From Dipylidium caninum (lineage: Eukaryota; Platyhelminthes; Cestoda; Cyclophyllidea; Dipylidiidae): a DNA stretch of 64,000 bases. The DNA lies in assembly GCA_017562135.1 (NCBI GenBank), contig QEYB01000629.1, forward strand, positions 682,001 to 746,000. Reading direction: 5' to 3'. Below, in pieces: positions 1-14,196 of this stretch (positions within the stretch are counted from its first letter, which is position 1; each line of letters begins with the position of its first letter). Under the pieces are notes generated by a model. That model made no database searches and had not been told where the DNA came from. It saw only the letters and a program-made list of their open reading frames with translations. The position numbers and the translations under genes were made by a program.

Positions 1-493
1 TTTGTTACTGCAATTTCGTTACCAAATCTAGAATCTGTTGGGCGAATGAAAACCCGGCATAAATTGCTGGTTTTAGAGATATTCACCGGCCATATCAGTG
101 CCTAGTTTTAAAAGATTCACGCATAAGATGTTAACAAAATACTGAGGCTGAAAATTGGAAAGAGCAGATATCCTTGGAGTGTATCCCCAAAAACCGACAA
201 AATTATCAATGGGTACTAAGTTACCAATATGTGAAAAATTTCTCGATAGGCTGTTAGCATCCATGACGGAGTCAAACTTCTATAGATTCATAGTGCTGTA
301 TACCAACAATAACTGACTCATGGAACACGCCATTATGATTTGAGCAATTTCTGTTCGAAAAACAACAAATGAGAATTCAGAAATTTCAAGAAATAGTTAA
401 AACGCACATTCCAAAACAAAAATTTCACTTAAGACTGCCTGCAATTATTCAATCATACGAATTCAAATATTTGACATAAAACATTGTAAGTAC
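1..493. other. Left edge, presumed Furry intron
   Basis: This AT-rich stretch lies downstream, in transcription sense, of the last Furry exon I can place. A 63-codon minus-strand reading frame at 73-264 shows no resemblance to the next conserved Furry block, so I leave it out. I see no other feature here. It is probably intron sequence of the Furry gene, which must continue beyond the left edge. Confidence 0.5.
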
Positions 494-3400
494 TTGGGAT
501 CAATGAGAGAGAAGACTTGCACCAGTCTCGGGAAGACTGTATTCCATGCATAGAGCACTGCGGGGTGGAGCCTAAGGGCATTAGAGGTGGAGAGAGGGAC
601 GGAAAGGGCGGTGGCCCATACGTCAGTGAGTTGAGTACGATCCAGCTGAGGCTGCAAGAGGTACGGGGAGAGGAGACACTGGCAGAAAGTTGAGGGTCTC
701 GAGGCGGTAGGGTCTGCATTTGGAGTCGCATTTGAAACGACTGGCGACTTGCGTCCAGTTCGGTCCGGCGAGGTCTTCAAGCCCGATTTTCCAGTGATAG
801 TTGTGGATAAAGGCACCTTGTTGCCATGCCCTTGATCTGATCATGATAGATGAACAAATACAAGGATTGACAGTGGAACTATGCCATTCTCATAATAAGG
901 ACACTAGCTTGCGTAGCAAATATGCAGGAAAGTTGGAGATTTGAGAGATGGTTATTAAAAGTATTCGAGTTATAGACATCCGAAAATATAAGTAATGCCA
1001 CCTCAGATAAGTCCATGAAGCATGAAAAAGAAGCAATTATGTTATACCATGATCCATCGCATCCTGCAACAACTCGTATTTCAAATAACACGTCTTTAAG
1101 GTCAAAGAATGACAGGAAGAAAGTGTCAAGACTCTAAAGTGTACGAAATTTCGGCTGCTTTTAGTCTCCACATCAGTTAAAATGCGTTCACAACAAATTT
1201 ATGCACGTATGTTTTGATTATTGCGACTTCGAAGTTAACCATGAAAATACGCTAACGGAGAGGTGCCTTTTGAAGCCACTCCAATGCTGTAACGAGATAG
1301 GCACAATTTATAATTCCTTATTAATAACGAAGCGGAATGAGTGAAAAATAAAATTCATAAACACCAGTAGTGTCTACAACAACCTGGAGAGCGCTCGCGG
1401 TTATGAATTTGAAATAAAAAACTGTAACAAGAAGGAAAACGTACCGGTTACCGGTTTGGCACTTTCCAAATCACCGTTACTGAATCGGTGCACGTACGAA
1501 GACAAAGCAGAAGTGGTGAGGTTCGTTGCACCGAGCACAGGTTTGTGGCTCAATGTGGATGGTTGTCGTGGCCCGCAGAGCCATGGCGGACTGGAGCGCT
1601 CTGCTAGTGACTTGAAGTCTACTGTCGGGAGACTTGTCAAGTCATGCTAGGGGAGATATTTAAAATTATATACTTTTTTGGCTTACTTGCGGTAATCCTA
1701 ATTTCAATGTAAGTCATGCGCGATTTTTTCCCAATGATTAAAAGGTAGGAGGGATATTTGTAAAAATACTAGAGGGAAAAACGACTGAGGTAGGCCGTTA
1801 TAAGGCCCAAGACCAGTATACCTCTATTCGAACAATTCAAATACATAAATGGGCTCATGTTTTTACTAAAATTTTGTGCGTCGGCTTAATTTGCCATTAA
1901 GTAACCTGTTCCTCATTCACCTACGTACTTGTTCAACCATTTTACCGATAAGAGGAAAATGATAGATACTAGACTAAAGAAATCCTACCGTTTTAGTTCA
2001 AAATCTCCACAGATTGCCTTTTTGTGGAAAAAGGAAAGTAAATGACTAGAAGCACAAATCAATGCGCCTATTCAAAACCCCCAAATTGCTTAGCCCAAGA
2101 CTATCGATGGGGTTAAGTTAAGAAATACCGACTTATAAGGAAATATCTGAGTCCATTTCGATTTTCTCATTCATTGGATGAAAGAATGAATAACGGTAAT
2201 ACTGGCGTGGAAAAAACACCTTTCAATAAACATACTCGAATATCTGGGTATTAAAAAGTAGCGATTTTGTCGTTTCGTTCACTTTCCACTAAGTCACTAA
2301 TTACACAATTCATTCGTTCCTTTATTAAATGGAAAGAAAATCCGCCCTACACAGTGAAGAGGACATGAGATACAGAATTTATGGCGCGTTACCTGTAGGG
2401 TTCAAATATATTACACAATAATTGCGTTGCTATACAGACTGGCCGAGTGGAAATGAAGCATACTTCGTAGCCAGAATGTTGCCAAAAGAGAAAATGTCGT
2501 ACGGGTAAATTTTCAAGCGTTAAATCAGTGATTCGAATGGTTTATTTCCACCTAAAGACTTGATAAACCACTCTTACATAAAAACAGAACAAAAGCGATA
2601 TACGTGCTCATCATAAACATGCTGTTTAGAGAACGAACCCACCCGTTCATTAGGAGGCAAGAGTGGTAGAATTCGTTCGAGGATTGCCGGTGCCAGATTA
2701 TCCAAAATATCGATAACCGGATAGGTGGAGGCGGCTGCCACACTGGCCGGAGCGGATGAACCGATATTCTGGGTCAACTGCTCATGTACTTGTTGTTGTT
2801 GCTGTTGCGTAACGGCTGCGTGATTGATAAGATGCAAGACAGCCCGAGACTCCCGTAGAATGTTGACTGCTATACGTCGGGAAAGGGGACGACATTGGCA
2901 GAGCATCACAAGGGCAAATCCCTCTGCCTCAACGAGAGCCGATTTCTCCACCAGACCAGTTGTTACCGTCGTATCCTGAATGTTGAAAAGTCAATTGCGT
3001 TAGTCAAGTAATTTGATGATAAGTGCAATATACATTTAATATTACCTGTTGAGCGCAACCCAATGAATGCATCTCTTTATTAAAATTTTCCTGCGGGGAA
3101 GGTAGCTACACGTATCAAACCCTAAAGGGGTACGAAATTATTGGTGGAATTGAAAGCCTCCCAATCTTCCTAGAAAATTATATGAGAGCGACCGAGTAAA
3201 GCGAATAATCGCCAAGATACAGGAAACCAGTTAACAAACTCGTGCTTTTCAAACATAATGCCATTATTGAGAGTCAAGTGTTTTCTTGGGTGATTCATTT
3301 GAAAAATCAGAGAAAAATACAAGAACTTCCTACGACATTAATCTTCTGTATCCGGATAAAAGTCATAAACGAAGAGCATAAGGATATAAAAAATTGAACA

Positions 3401-6400
3401 CGTTGATATAAGCATTACATAGTCCTCGAATATGAAGTGTATTGATGAGACTAAGGGAGGATTGGTCATTCAGATCCTAACATTAACCAAGTTCTAATGT
3501 TATAGAAACGTAATGATACACTTCGAATAAACAGAATCATTTAAGGTCAGACGAGTCCTGGAGGGGCTGGCACTATAGCATTACCACAAATAGCAACTAA
3601 AAATGAGAGTGGAATACAACAGATGCCTAGAATATACGTATATTGTATACTATGGCTAGCAAATTTAACCTTCGATTTGTCACTTAATTTGGATGGTTTT
3701 CATTAAGTTAAAGGAGTAAACCAACTCTTTGAAGAGCAATTTTCCAGTTGACCAATAATGTGTGTAGAGTCTTGAGGCAACTGTCTAACTGATGAGGCGA
3801 AGTGTCCGGCACGTACTTCTGGATGAATTGGATAAAGGCTAAAATAATGAAAAGGATATGAAAATAATTGTTATCCTAACAAGTTGATCCAATTTTCAGG
3901 ACTGTCCCGCCTTTGACGATTGACTTGGCATTTAAGTCAACAGAATTATACACATATGAGCAAAAAAAGGAATTAAAGTGGTGTGAAATTTGGAAGTTAT
4001 TGTCAAATGAGTATTGTTACATTTGGGCATTTCAGACGGAGAGTACCGACGATGACGAAGTATTTTTAGGCAATTATTTAGCGTTACAGGTACGACAATA
4101 AGAGACAAAGCTATCATTAAATTGCCAATGCGCAAAGTGAAGTCTGAACTTAAACACTCAAAAAGCACCACATTATAACCTACTTCGTAGAAATAAATCT
4201 ATTCGAAATGCAGAATCACCAAATGAAATAATACCCTATTATATAGTCGCTACCTTTGGAAGGCAGAGGAAAAATTTGATTCTGATGACTTTGTAAAGTT
4301 ATCAGCAGTGAGTGAGAAAAGCGCCAACGAGGAGTTTTAACGACGCTAATACAACTATATATAACTAGGCAGTAAAGAAGAGGTATTTAAATTATGTAAG
4401 AATGAACTGGTTCCGCGGATTATCGTCAGTATTGCAAAAAAGAGAAAATGATGGTCTTTTGACTACTCTGAATAATTAAAGGCGGTTTTATTAAAGAATT
4501 GCATGCTTTGAAGCGACAGTTCTATTGACGGCTTATAATTCGAGGTCATTCTGTTCCAAAATTAATCGGCGATAGCTCAACCGTTAAGAAATATTAGTAG
4601 GTGGACGAAAAAGTGAAACTGACCCTGGATAGTGCGTTGTCGATAGGCTGGCGATTCTATAATGAGATTAACCATTGTCTGCTGAGCCATCATGCGTATC
4701 TCCTCGTCCACATTTAACGAGACACGTGCTAACAACTCGATCAACTCGGTGCGCGACATCTCGTATGGCAACAAACGAGGAATGCAGTTTATACAAGTCT
4801 TCAGTAAATCTATCTTTGGCTTGCGATCACCGCTATGGGAAAAGGAAAGAGGTTTATACACATTCCGAACGTATGAAACGTGTCTTCGGTGGAAAAGGTA
4901 GGTTCTTTTTGTAAATTTGTACTTACACAGTCCTTTATGCTTATTAAAACTTAAAATGTCTTTATGAAGAATGGAAGTATCTTCAACAAACATTTGAAAA
5001 AACCTTATCGAACGTTGGTTTATACATGGAAAGTGATTTGAGAACTAAGAAGTCGATAGCACCACGCGTCTGTTTGGCATTTTCCCTTAGCAAAAATCCA
5101 GACACACGGTCGGTAAAGTAAGTGAAAGCAAATAGTCTATTAACAGAAAAAACAGCAAACTATTGGAACATATAATAGAAAATTTAAAAAACCCCTGATT
5201 ATTTGATAAAGCATCTCAAAAAGCTTCCCTTACTGAGGGCAGATTCCAAAGTATTCTAGAACGAAGCGGTCATGTTAAACTCACAGTGTCACATCTTCAC
5301 CATCTTTGAGAGGGGCGCCTTGTTTCGGTGGCATCATACTACGACAGATCTGAGGTTCTAACAGCCGTAAAATGGCCTCAAAAGCCTTTCGTACCGGCAC
5401 GAGGTAAGGTCGGATGCCAAGCCGTTCACACAACGCGTCGTCCAGCGTCGTACCGTGGAAGGAGCGGCGAACAACTACAGGAGCCCTAGCATATACCGAG
5501 GGACAAACACCACCCCCAACAGCATAAGCAGCAAGAGGCTGGTTCTGCGGCATTGGTGGCTCTCCGTCTTTCTGCTGAAGACCGTGAGCAATTAGAAGGA
5601 AGGCTCTAAGGCCGATGTTCATACGCTGTAAGGGGAGAAGAGTAAGAGAATTGGAGTGGGAGAAAAAAAGACTCACTTCTGGCGTTAAAACCAACTTCTG
5701 TAGCCGGTTTGCGCCCAACAGATCGAAGATAATCTCCGTCATAGCAAAGTCTAATTTTTCCTATAAAAAGGAATAACAAAAAAACGTATAAAGAACTTGA
5801 AGAATAGTTCATACGACAATTTTGTGACCAATTGTGAAAACGAGGAGTCCTTTTTAGGTTAATAATATGAAGCTACAATTTTTCAGAAAAGTTATTAATG
5901 GTCCAAGGTAGGATAAGAGGAAAGGGTTCATGAAAATAGCGCATTGCAAACAGTGGTATTTAAATTATTAACCAAAACAAATGACATTTTTATATAACCC
6001 TAAAAGACGACGTAATGAAAAGTAGGCCTAAGACAACACAATGAAAATATTGGCCCGTTAACAGACATAGTGACGAGATTTAAACGCTAAAAGCTAAAAA
6101 AGGTAGCAACAAAACTATTTTCAATTCATGTACACGGAATCCGTACTAGAGTATGCCGAAGAGCTCACTAAAGAGACGAAATTATGACGGCACTTAAATA
6201 ATTAACTGCTCGAAAACATATTTTTAAAAAAATGTGTAAGGAAAGAACAGAGGGTTTAATTGCGAAGAGATAATTAGATGATTGTGAAAATTAAAGAGGT
6301 TGCCGTAGCGTAATGTAGACGAAGGAAGTAGACTGTACCTGTGCAATGAAGTGGATTATTTTGACAAAGACCGTACTAGAGACGTTCTTTGGCAGAACAG

Positions 6401-9400
6401 ACTTGGAGCCCTTGGGAAAGAGGCCATTGACAATGCTCACCAGCTTGTTTTGCGTGTCTGCGTGCTTCTCGCACTTGATTCGCACCACGTACACCCTGTA
6501 GAAATACAAGTGTGGAAGCTAGGCCACCGACAAAATGCAGTTCACTTTAGTTGGTCTTACCAACATAAGATACAAAAGAGTCTTACTGAATTCTAAGAGT
6601 TGTCATTTTACCAAACATAATCATTGCACGCTCAGAAGAAATCGAACAGCATGGGTCTAAGTCAACTGTTGATTTATAAGTCAAGAACATGCGGAAATCA
6701 TCCTATCTTAGAGGGATAAAAAAAGTTGCCCAATGGCCTCAGGATAGCCCGAACTGATTTACAAATTGCAGATTATCGCAAATTTTTGTATGCATCGGCG
6801 CTGTATCTATGAGTTCATAACGAAAAATTCATCAATCTTGATCGATATTCACCATAGAATGATTCTGTCATTTTCCTCTAAAGCATGGTCTATTAAGATG
6901 CCTCCAAACTTTCACCATTTGACCTGTACTATTAGATTACCATACTTAAAAAATTGTAAAATTTGATAGTAAATATAAACGTGACCTCTACTACCGATGC
7001 TTGGAAGAGTACAGTTTTTGCCGGTTGGATGTCCCTTAAGACATCTCCAGTGAACGGCTTATTCGGTTACGTATATTATATCACAGAGGCGGACATTATC
7101 GAAACGATTCGACGTTACTATACCTAACTCCATACGCGGCTAAGTATACTTCTCAAATTCTGCAATCCAGTAATGTTTAGAACTAATCACAAGTCATAAG
7201 CTGAAGCATCTTAATTTGGAGCTCCGCAGCGTGGCAAATTAAAAATTGAGAAAAGCAAATTTGCGATTAAACCACCCAATCAAACAAAACAGTAAACTCG
7301 ATACCTTCTATGCAATAAAGGTTTAAGAACAAGTCGGAGTGAATGTCACAAAGGCGTTAAATTGCGTCTCCATATGATAGCGAAAAAGTAAATTTTGAAG
7401 GAAATGTTTTGAGGAAAAATGACTGTTGCACGAAGTGTCCAATGGCAAAAAAGGTTGTGCAATTAAATTATGACCGGCCGAATTAATCGCCTTATTTGAC
7501 TACTTTAAATACAAACATAGGCTTTAAACGAAAGACTCAATGCAAATGCTTGATTTAAAAAAATAACATATCTGGAGTTAAATGGAATCAAAATGCACAC
7601 CAAAAAAAAACAAGAGTGAAACACGAAAGATGCATCACGCTTTAGGAAATAAATCATACATAACCCTATGTTACGAATTTCAAGTGGTTTTTAAAACGAA
7701 GCACGAAACAATTCGTTAGCCTACATCCACTGAACAGGTGTAAATCATTCAAATTCGACTTCGTGACTTCCAAAAGTGTACGTACAAAACGATTTTTTAA
7801 TTCACAGAGGGTGGGGAATAGCAGTAGCAGCCCTCATATGAGCCCATACCAGCAGACCGACTCTCCAACGAATTGCCCGTCGGAGTGGCTGGATGTCAAA
7901 TGCTCAAAAGGAAGAGCTAAGAGCCATCCGAAAAATCTCAAATATGTGACACGAAATAACACCTTACTATGAATATTGGAAGTTTGCCGCCACTTTTCTC
8001 TTCATCGTTATTTCTACATATATTTTATTTCCTAGAAAGTCGACGGAATGTCTTACAAAATTTGAATTAATCACGGCTCTTAAGACAGCTTAAGGAGGGA
8101 TCAGATTTCCTTTTGCTGTCGGCAATGGTTTATTATTGAATCCACAATAACTCATTTAATCAATGTTAAAAGGTACAAAGTTACAATTAGGTGTTACGGA
8201 GGTGGCCCGTTAGCAACTAAAGGTTTTTGTTAAGATGTCAGGCTAAAATCACTTTATCACTCCTGATAGATGCAGTAATCACTGAGCTGGCAAATTAAGA
8301 TGAGACTAATGTCTTTGCTTCATGGACGAATAGACTCAATCCTTCAATGTTATTATCGTTTTCGGAAGTAACTTAGAGATGACATTTTAACGCAACTACA
8401 CTATGGATTTTTGCGTATTTGGCTTCATCCTACACTAGACTACTGGAGGTGAAATTAAAATGCAGGAACATCAAAGTCGAAAAATTGAAGAGGAGAGAGA
8501 GCACTCACCAGAGTAGACGAAAGAGGGATTCGATGCTGACCTGTCCTAGGTCACGGTTTTTCAATTGGCTCAAGCATAATGACATGAAAGGAGGCCAGTT
8601 GCTGAGAAAAAAAGCCTTTGTCCCCACGCACAGGAGACATGTCACCATAGGAAAGAGGGACTACAAAGTAAAGAGAAGCCAGGTTCGTAATCGCGTTGAG
8701 AAACAGAAGTTAGTTAAAACTGGTAAATTAAAATTGTATTGGAACGGTATAATACATTCAACGTAGAAAAGAGTAGGATATACTTTAGAAAATCTAAATA
8801 CTATTCCAGCCAGATTTATCGAAATATTAATACAAATTAATATCCAATTAAAAACGAAGTTGCACAGTCGCGCATACTACCAACCATAAGAGTAGACTCG
8901 CAACAAAATTTAACAACTACATGCGTTGGAAGAAAATTATTTAGCCACTAAGCAAGAATCCGAATAGAGCTTTAGTTCAAGAAACTGATATATTGGAGTA
9001 AAAAAAGTAAAACAGCGCAATTCATCGGCACCTGTGAGTCCCAACAAAATATGCGGAATTGCGATAAAGATACACCTTCACACCAAATTGGGGAAATCTG
9101 AGTTGGTCAAAACTCCAATCCTTTCACTCCAACTAGCAAAGCCATAAAATAATTAGGTCAAGTGTTAGTAGAAACCGCGAGAACTTGGGAACGCTATAAT
9201 CGCCGCAGAAAGTTTCACTTTTGTATGAAGCTATCAACTTTCCTGCTTTAGAATATAGGCCGTAAAAATGGGTATATTTACAGAGTCAATCAAATATTTT
9301 TTGTTTATTGCCCATTTCAAATCCAAAAACTCCACCCTAATCGTTATGATTAGACTTATTTCGCTGAGGGTCGGATACAAAAAGATTTATAACTCACCAG

Positions 9401-12400
9401 AGCATGCTTCTTTTTATTGGCTAATTCGAAGGCAGGACTGTAAAGCAGGTCGACAAAGTTCTTCAATGCTGGAATATTTACTTCGTGACGGACTACAGCG
9501 GCAACGGGTAAGAGGATTTCCACAAAAAGACATGTCATCGCGTGGCGAATTTCTTTCTCTTTTACTTCGAGGAAGTACTGGCCCAACTCGTGAAGAAAAG
9601 TGAAATAGCTAACGAATTCCTCGATCGGATGCATCTATTTCGAAATAACAAAAGGCAACCCGTCAAATAGCAAGGAATGTAGCAACCCTAAATCACTAAG
9701 GAAAATCACATTCGTCCTTTAAGAGGAAATTTCACTCATTATGGTGATTTGTTTATACACAATTTTGATAAAAACATCACCTCGATTACTGATGAGCAGA
9801 TAAGAAAAGAGCTACAGAACCCGTCTTCGCACAGTCTGTGTCTAATTACACCTACCTATGATATTTTTTACAATTTAAGTAGCATCAATGAGAAAAAGGA
9901 ATTTGGGCAAACAGACAAAATGAAGTAACTCACTAATGGAAGCTACTGCCACCACTGTGCTCTAGATCGGTTTTTAAGGTCAAGCTCAGATGATTAAACC
10001 ATTCACTAGCATTATTTCTGTAAATACTCTTGGTACGTTATGTTAAAACTATGATTTTACTATATCAAAGCCTATCTTTAAGAAAAGCTAACTACGAATG
10101 GACAAATCAGTCATAAGGTTTTTTTATTAGAAATGTCTACTTATACCATATTGCAAAAGTTCCTTCAGGTCAAAGGTTGAATAAGGCGTTTGAAAAGAAT
10201 TTGAGATACATGGAGTCTGTCGCCTTGTCAGTAGAATAGTTGATTATCCCCAATAAGAAGCGAATTCATGACATACAAGACACTTGAGCTTTGGATAAGC
10301 TTGAGGCGACTGATGAACCAAACTATAAATATGCTCAAGCTAGGTAGGTTCTTCTGGGTCACTGATTTCGCAAGTCCTCTCAAGACCCGAGCTTTATCAA
10401 CTTTTAACAAGATCCCGGGCGTCGATAAGCGCTTAATAACTTGAAATCACAGATTCATTGATATTTCGAAATAATCAGATCGGTAACTCATGGCGTTTAA
10501 GTGAGAATCAAGTTACAAATTGTAAGGAAAGACAACAAAAGATTATATTTAAGAGATTTAACACTGTTAGATTTCATCCACCTTATAGGAAATAAACAGT
10601 CGGAAAAGGAGGCCAAAAGTAACCACTTTGTATGAGCCAAATTCAAAGAGGTAGAAAAATCTCGGAGATATCTATCAAAGTAATTTATTGTCACGAACTT
10701 CATGTCCGTTGGACTTTTCTACATTACCCAATCTTCAAATAAAAAAAATGTAAGCTCATACCTAAGGACAAGATATACAACTTCAGGAACTATGTACTGG
10801 ACCAGAAAGTTAATCAAAATGTCTTAACTCTAAGCTTTCTCCAATGCGACCTCTAAAGTGAAGGCCAAAAATAAGCGACAAAAGACCCAGGTATAGGGCC
10901 AGGTGAGATGTACAGCCGCTGATGAAGGGTCGAGGGAGGGAGTATGCAATAAGTGGGAGAAAAGGTCCATCCCTAGAATTTGCTACATCTTTTTTAACAT
11001 TTGCAATTAGATACATGAGTAGGTAGTGAGGAAATTAAATCTCGAAGATACGTTTTCTGGAGTAAGCACAAAAGTTAAGGAATTCTGAGACAGAATGCAC
11101 CTGGATATTCGCTATTTGAGAAAAAGAAGAAAAAATGCAAAACTGAGAAAAAGAGTTAAATTAAGTAAAAAATATAGTGAATCAAACAATTTTTAAATGT
11201 TAATTCAACCCATGTCCCAGTGGTTTATGAATCATTTGGAGATGATTGCGTTTTCCCATGATGCGCAATAGGAGCCGAAAGGCTTTACGCCTACGTGGGG
11301 TACGATCCACGTCTGACGCAATTACTGAATGATTAACTCAAGACAGGAAGGTCGGAATGGCAGTTACTAATCAAATTTTGTACCACGCTCTATGTACAAA
11401 CAGTAAATAGATTTAGGGTAAATGATAATTTTTTAAATCAAGTTTTGTGGCAGTAGTAAAAAAAATTTTGATCGGATCATGAAGAAGATTAAAACAAGTC
11501 AGCTCCGAGTGAAACAAAAGACCAATTTCAGGACACGAGTCTTGAGCAAATTTGGCATCTAAAGATAAAAAGAGCAAAATATTCCGACAAGGTTACTATT
11601 GGGAAAATGCGACCACAGTAAGTCACAAACTCATTTGCCCTAATAACATCAGTCTCTGCTAACCATACACTAAATCTTACGACGCGAGTGAATTGATACC
11701 ATTCAAAATAAAAAACAAACCACTACCATTTTTAATATCTCGGAAAGTAGGAAAAAGTAAGGTTATAATATAAACTCAGAATCGATGATTGTGGCGCCTT
11801 AATAATCCTCGCACCCATTTGGCAAGTATGGCAACAATCTTCATGAGTTACGAAGGAGAGCTATTGTGAGAAAATGCAAGCATCCGAACCCTACCTAAGT
11901 TCCGCCACACGGTAGCTTTCAGGAGTAAAACTCGGGGACTAATATTATTCCAACTCAAAAGCAGGCCCAAAGTTATTTGATAAGAGCGCAAATTTCACAG
12001 ATGGGTCTCAGAATCAATCGTGTTAAGAAGAAAAGAGAAGCATGAGAACATGTACTCCCAATGTATTCATACGTACCTTAACCCGGAAAAATTTCATGCC
12101 CATAAGAAGGGATATGATACTATGCATCGTGTGCGGGCTGCTATCCTTCGCACGCAGATGGTCCAGCCGTGTGGAGAAATGGTGGCGCACGAGGTTAAAC
12201 CTAGAGAAAGTCTTTCAAATTAATTTTATGAAGTGAGCCAATATGATGACATTACTCCTAACGGCAGGTAACAAGTGTAAACTAATAAGGGCTGGAAATA
12301 GGAGGTCATGCCAAAGTTCAACTTAGGCATCGTTCATTAAGGGGTCGGGCAACATTGATAATGTCTGCGTGACAATATATGATGATGAATAGACCTATTA

Positions 12401-14196
12401 AAAGATGTAAAAAGTAAACTAGGAATCTATATTCCATAAAGTAATAGGGGGACACAAAATAGTAGCTGGACACTTGAAAAATGGAAAGTCTATGAGTTTC
12501 AATCCTAGTCGTAATAATTATTTCCTGCCCATAATCTTTGCAAAAAAATTTTGTTGGCCAGGAAGCCGAAACTTCAATTAAAATTGACTACTAAACTCTT
12601 TAGGAAATAATTTTCGGTTCTTTTTAGGCCGTTTGACATATTTACAAAGCCTGGACACCCTACTTTAAAGGCGAATAAAAAAGGGCATTCTAGTAATGAT
12701 AGCATGTAAAATTACTAATACTTCAGCACAGCGAGAGACAAGAAACGGCTATGAGCTCTGACCTGTAGCACCATATATCTAAAGCTTAATAAGTACGACA
12801 AGAAATAATACAAGTTAAAATAATTTTTTTCCTTTAAGTGTGCTGCTAGCTTGTCAAAATGTGGAAATTAAATCAATGAATTGCATTTAATTAATCGAGC
12901 AAACCACATATGCAAAAGAAGACAACAGGCAAATATGCAAATATGAGACGGAACGAAGTATAACTGACCTCGTCTGCGAAAGTTCGCCAACTACCTTGGC
13001 GTACATATCCGCCACAGTATTTATGTTCTCCGCTTTTGATTTCACCTGCACACTGTCGAATAGGTCCAAATAAAGGGAAAGAATTAAAGAAAAGAGGAAA
13101 ATTACCTATGTATCAAGGACTCACTTCTCCTTATATTCAAAGTGTCTGAAAGCCTGGTCGAGGATCTTATTAATCATACTGTCGTGGCCTGGATGATAGG
13201 CCAATTGTTTTAACACAGAGATAAGCGCCTGACAGTAGAGAATGTCGATACACAACTGCTTGAACAAAAGACAAATGTCATTAGATGATAACCCGACAAG
13301 TTATTTTGATGTAATAGCTGAGATAATGCTGAGGAAAAAATGAATTAACTTCTGACCAAACAATATCCCCAATATTGAAACAATATTTATTATTTGGCAC
13401 TTTACTTAATGTACCCATAATGCTTTTCATGGCTGACTGGTGATTTAACAAACGATTAAGAATTCAAGATGACAATAACTAAGAAAATGACACAATGGAA
13501 TTAAGATTAGAATAACCCTCAGATATACATATCATCGAGTCAACCTACGTCACGCCTCTCAGCCATATTCTCGCGTGCGGAGGTAGACATCGTTTGCCAT
13601 GAAGTCAAAGCAGCACGTTCTGGAGGAGCAACAGAAGTTGCAGATGGAAGATACACACCATTCCCCACCTCTCCTACCCCAGCTGAACTAACGACGGAAG
13701 GAATACCAAATGCAGAGGGGGGACTTCCACTAGACCCCTCAACATGCATAGAACGGATTAGCAGGTCACGTCCGCCGACGAAAGCTGGAGTCTGACCCGT
13801 AGCTGCCGAGAGGGTCTGACTTCGAGCTCCGACGGTCTTAGAAGTTGTTCGACGGAAAGGATAGAGGGCTCCACTGGAATGCTGCGTGTCGTACCATTTA
13901 CTGATTGTTTGTAAGAGACAGGGAAGTGCGTGTTCTGCGCATGCAAACAGAGCATTCAAAAGTTGTTGGAAACCCGTATCCTCTTGCAACCTCATGCATT
14001 TGATTAATTCATTCTCCTAGTACAATAAAGGTAAGAGACAAGTCTTAGTAAGGGTTTGAAGTAGTATTACAAAATTTACACAATATATGCTTACTGCCTT
14101 TTCATCGAGGGCGCTTTCTACTTTGGATTGGCTGACAGAGGCGAACTGCTTCAAAAGAGAATGAAGGACTAGTTCCCCTGGATTCGTACCGATCAT
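494..14196 (-). CDS. fry: Furry homologue (FRY/FRYL), 5' two-thirds, 3' end off window
   Basis: Furry is a giant HEAT/Armadillo-like scaffold that activates NDR/LATS kinases and controls cell shape and dendrite patterning. I assign minus-strand exons 14095-14196, 13549-14016, 13125-13255, 12969-13052, 12077-12200, 9398-9634, 8509-8660, 6339-6495, 5677-5760, 5285-5625, 4624-4832, 3726-3838, 2643-2975, 1445-1646 and about 494-816. Splice phases agree across the first 14, giving about 912 codons without a stop. Matches to the Furry N-terminal domain include [98 protein letters not shown] and [10 protein letters not shown]. The start ATG at 14196 has an in-frame TAA two codons upstream; extra 5' exons are still possible. 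A Gln run and Ala/Ser-rich insert lie in 2643-2975. The start of the last exon is uncertain, but it contains [18 protein letters not shown] in the place of the conserved YAWPYAF block. The family identification is very secure. Confidence 0.93.

Noticed and set aside
8419..8766. 115-codon basic ORF on the plus strand
   Set aside because: It is the antisense of the Furry exon 8509-8660, whose minus-strand translation matches the family and whose splice sites fit.
9268..9603. 111-codon plus-strand ORF
   Set aside because: Antisense shadow of Furry exon 9398-9634.
12020..12236. Two overlapping plus-strand ORFs
   Set aside because: Shadows of Furry exon 12077-12200, which is in phase with its neighbours on the minus strand.
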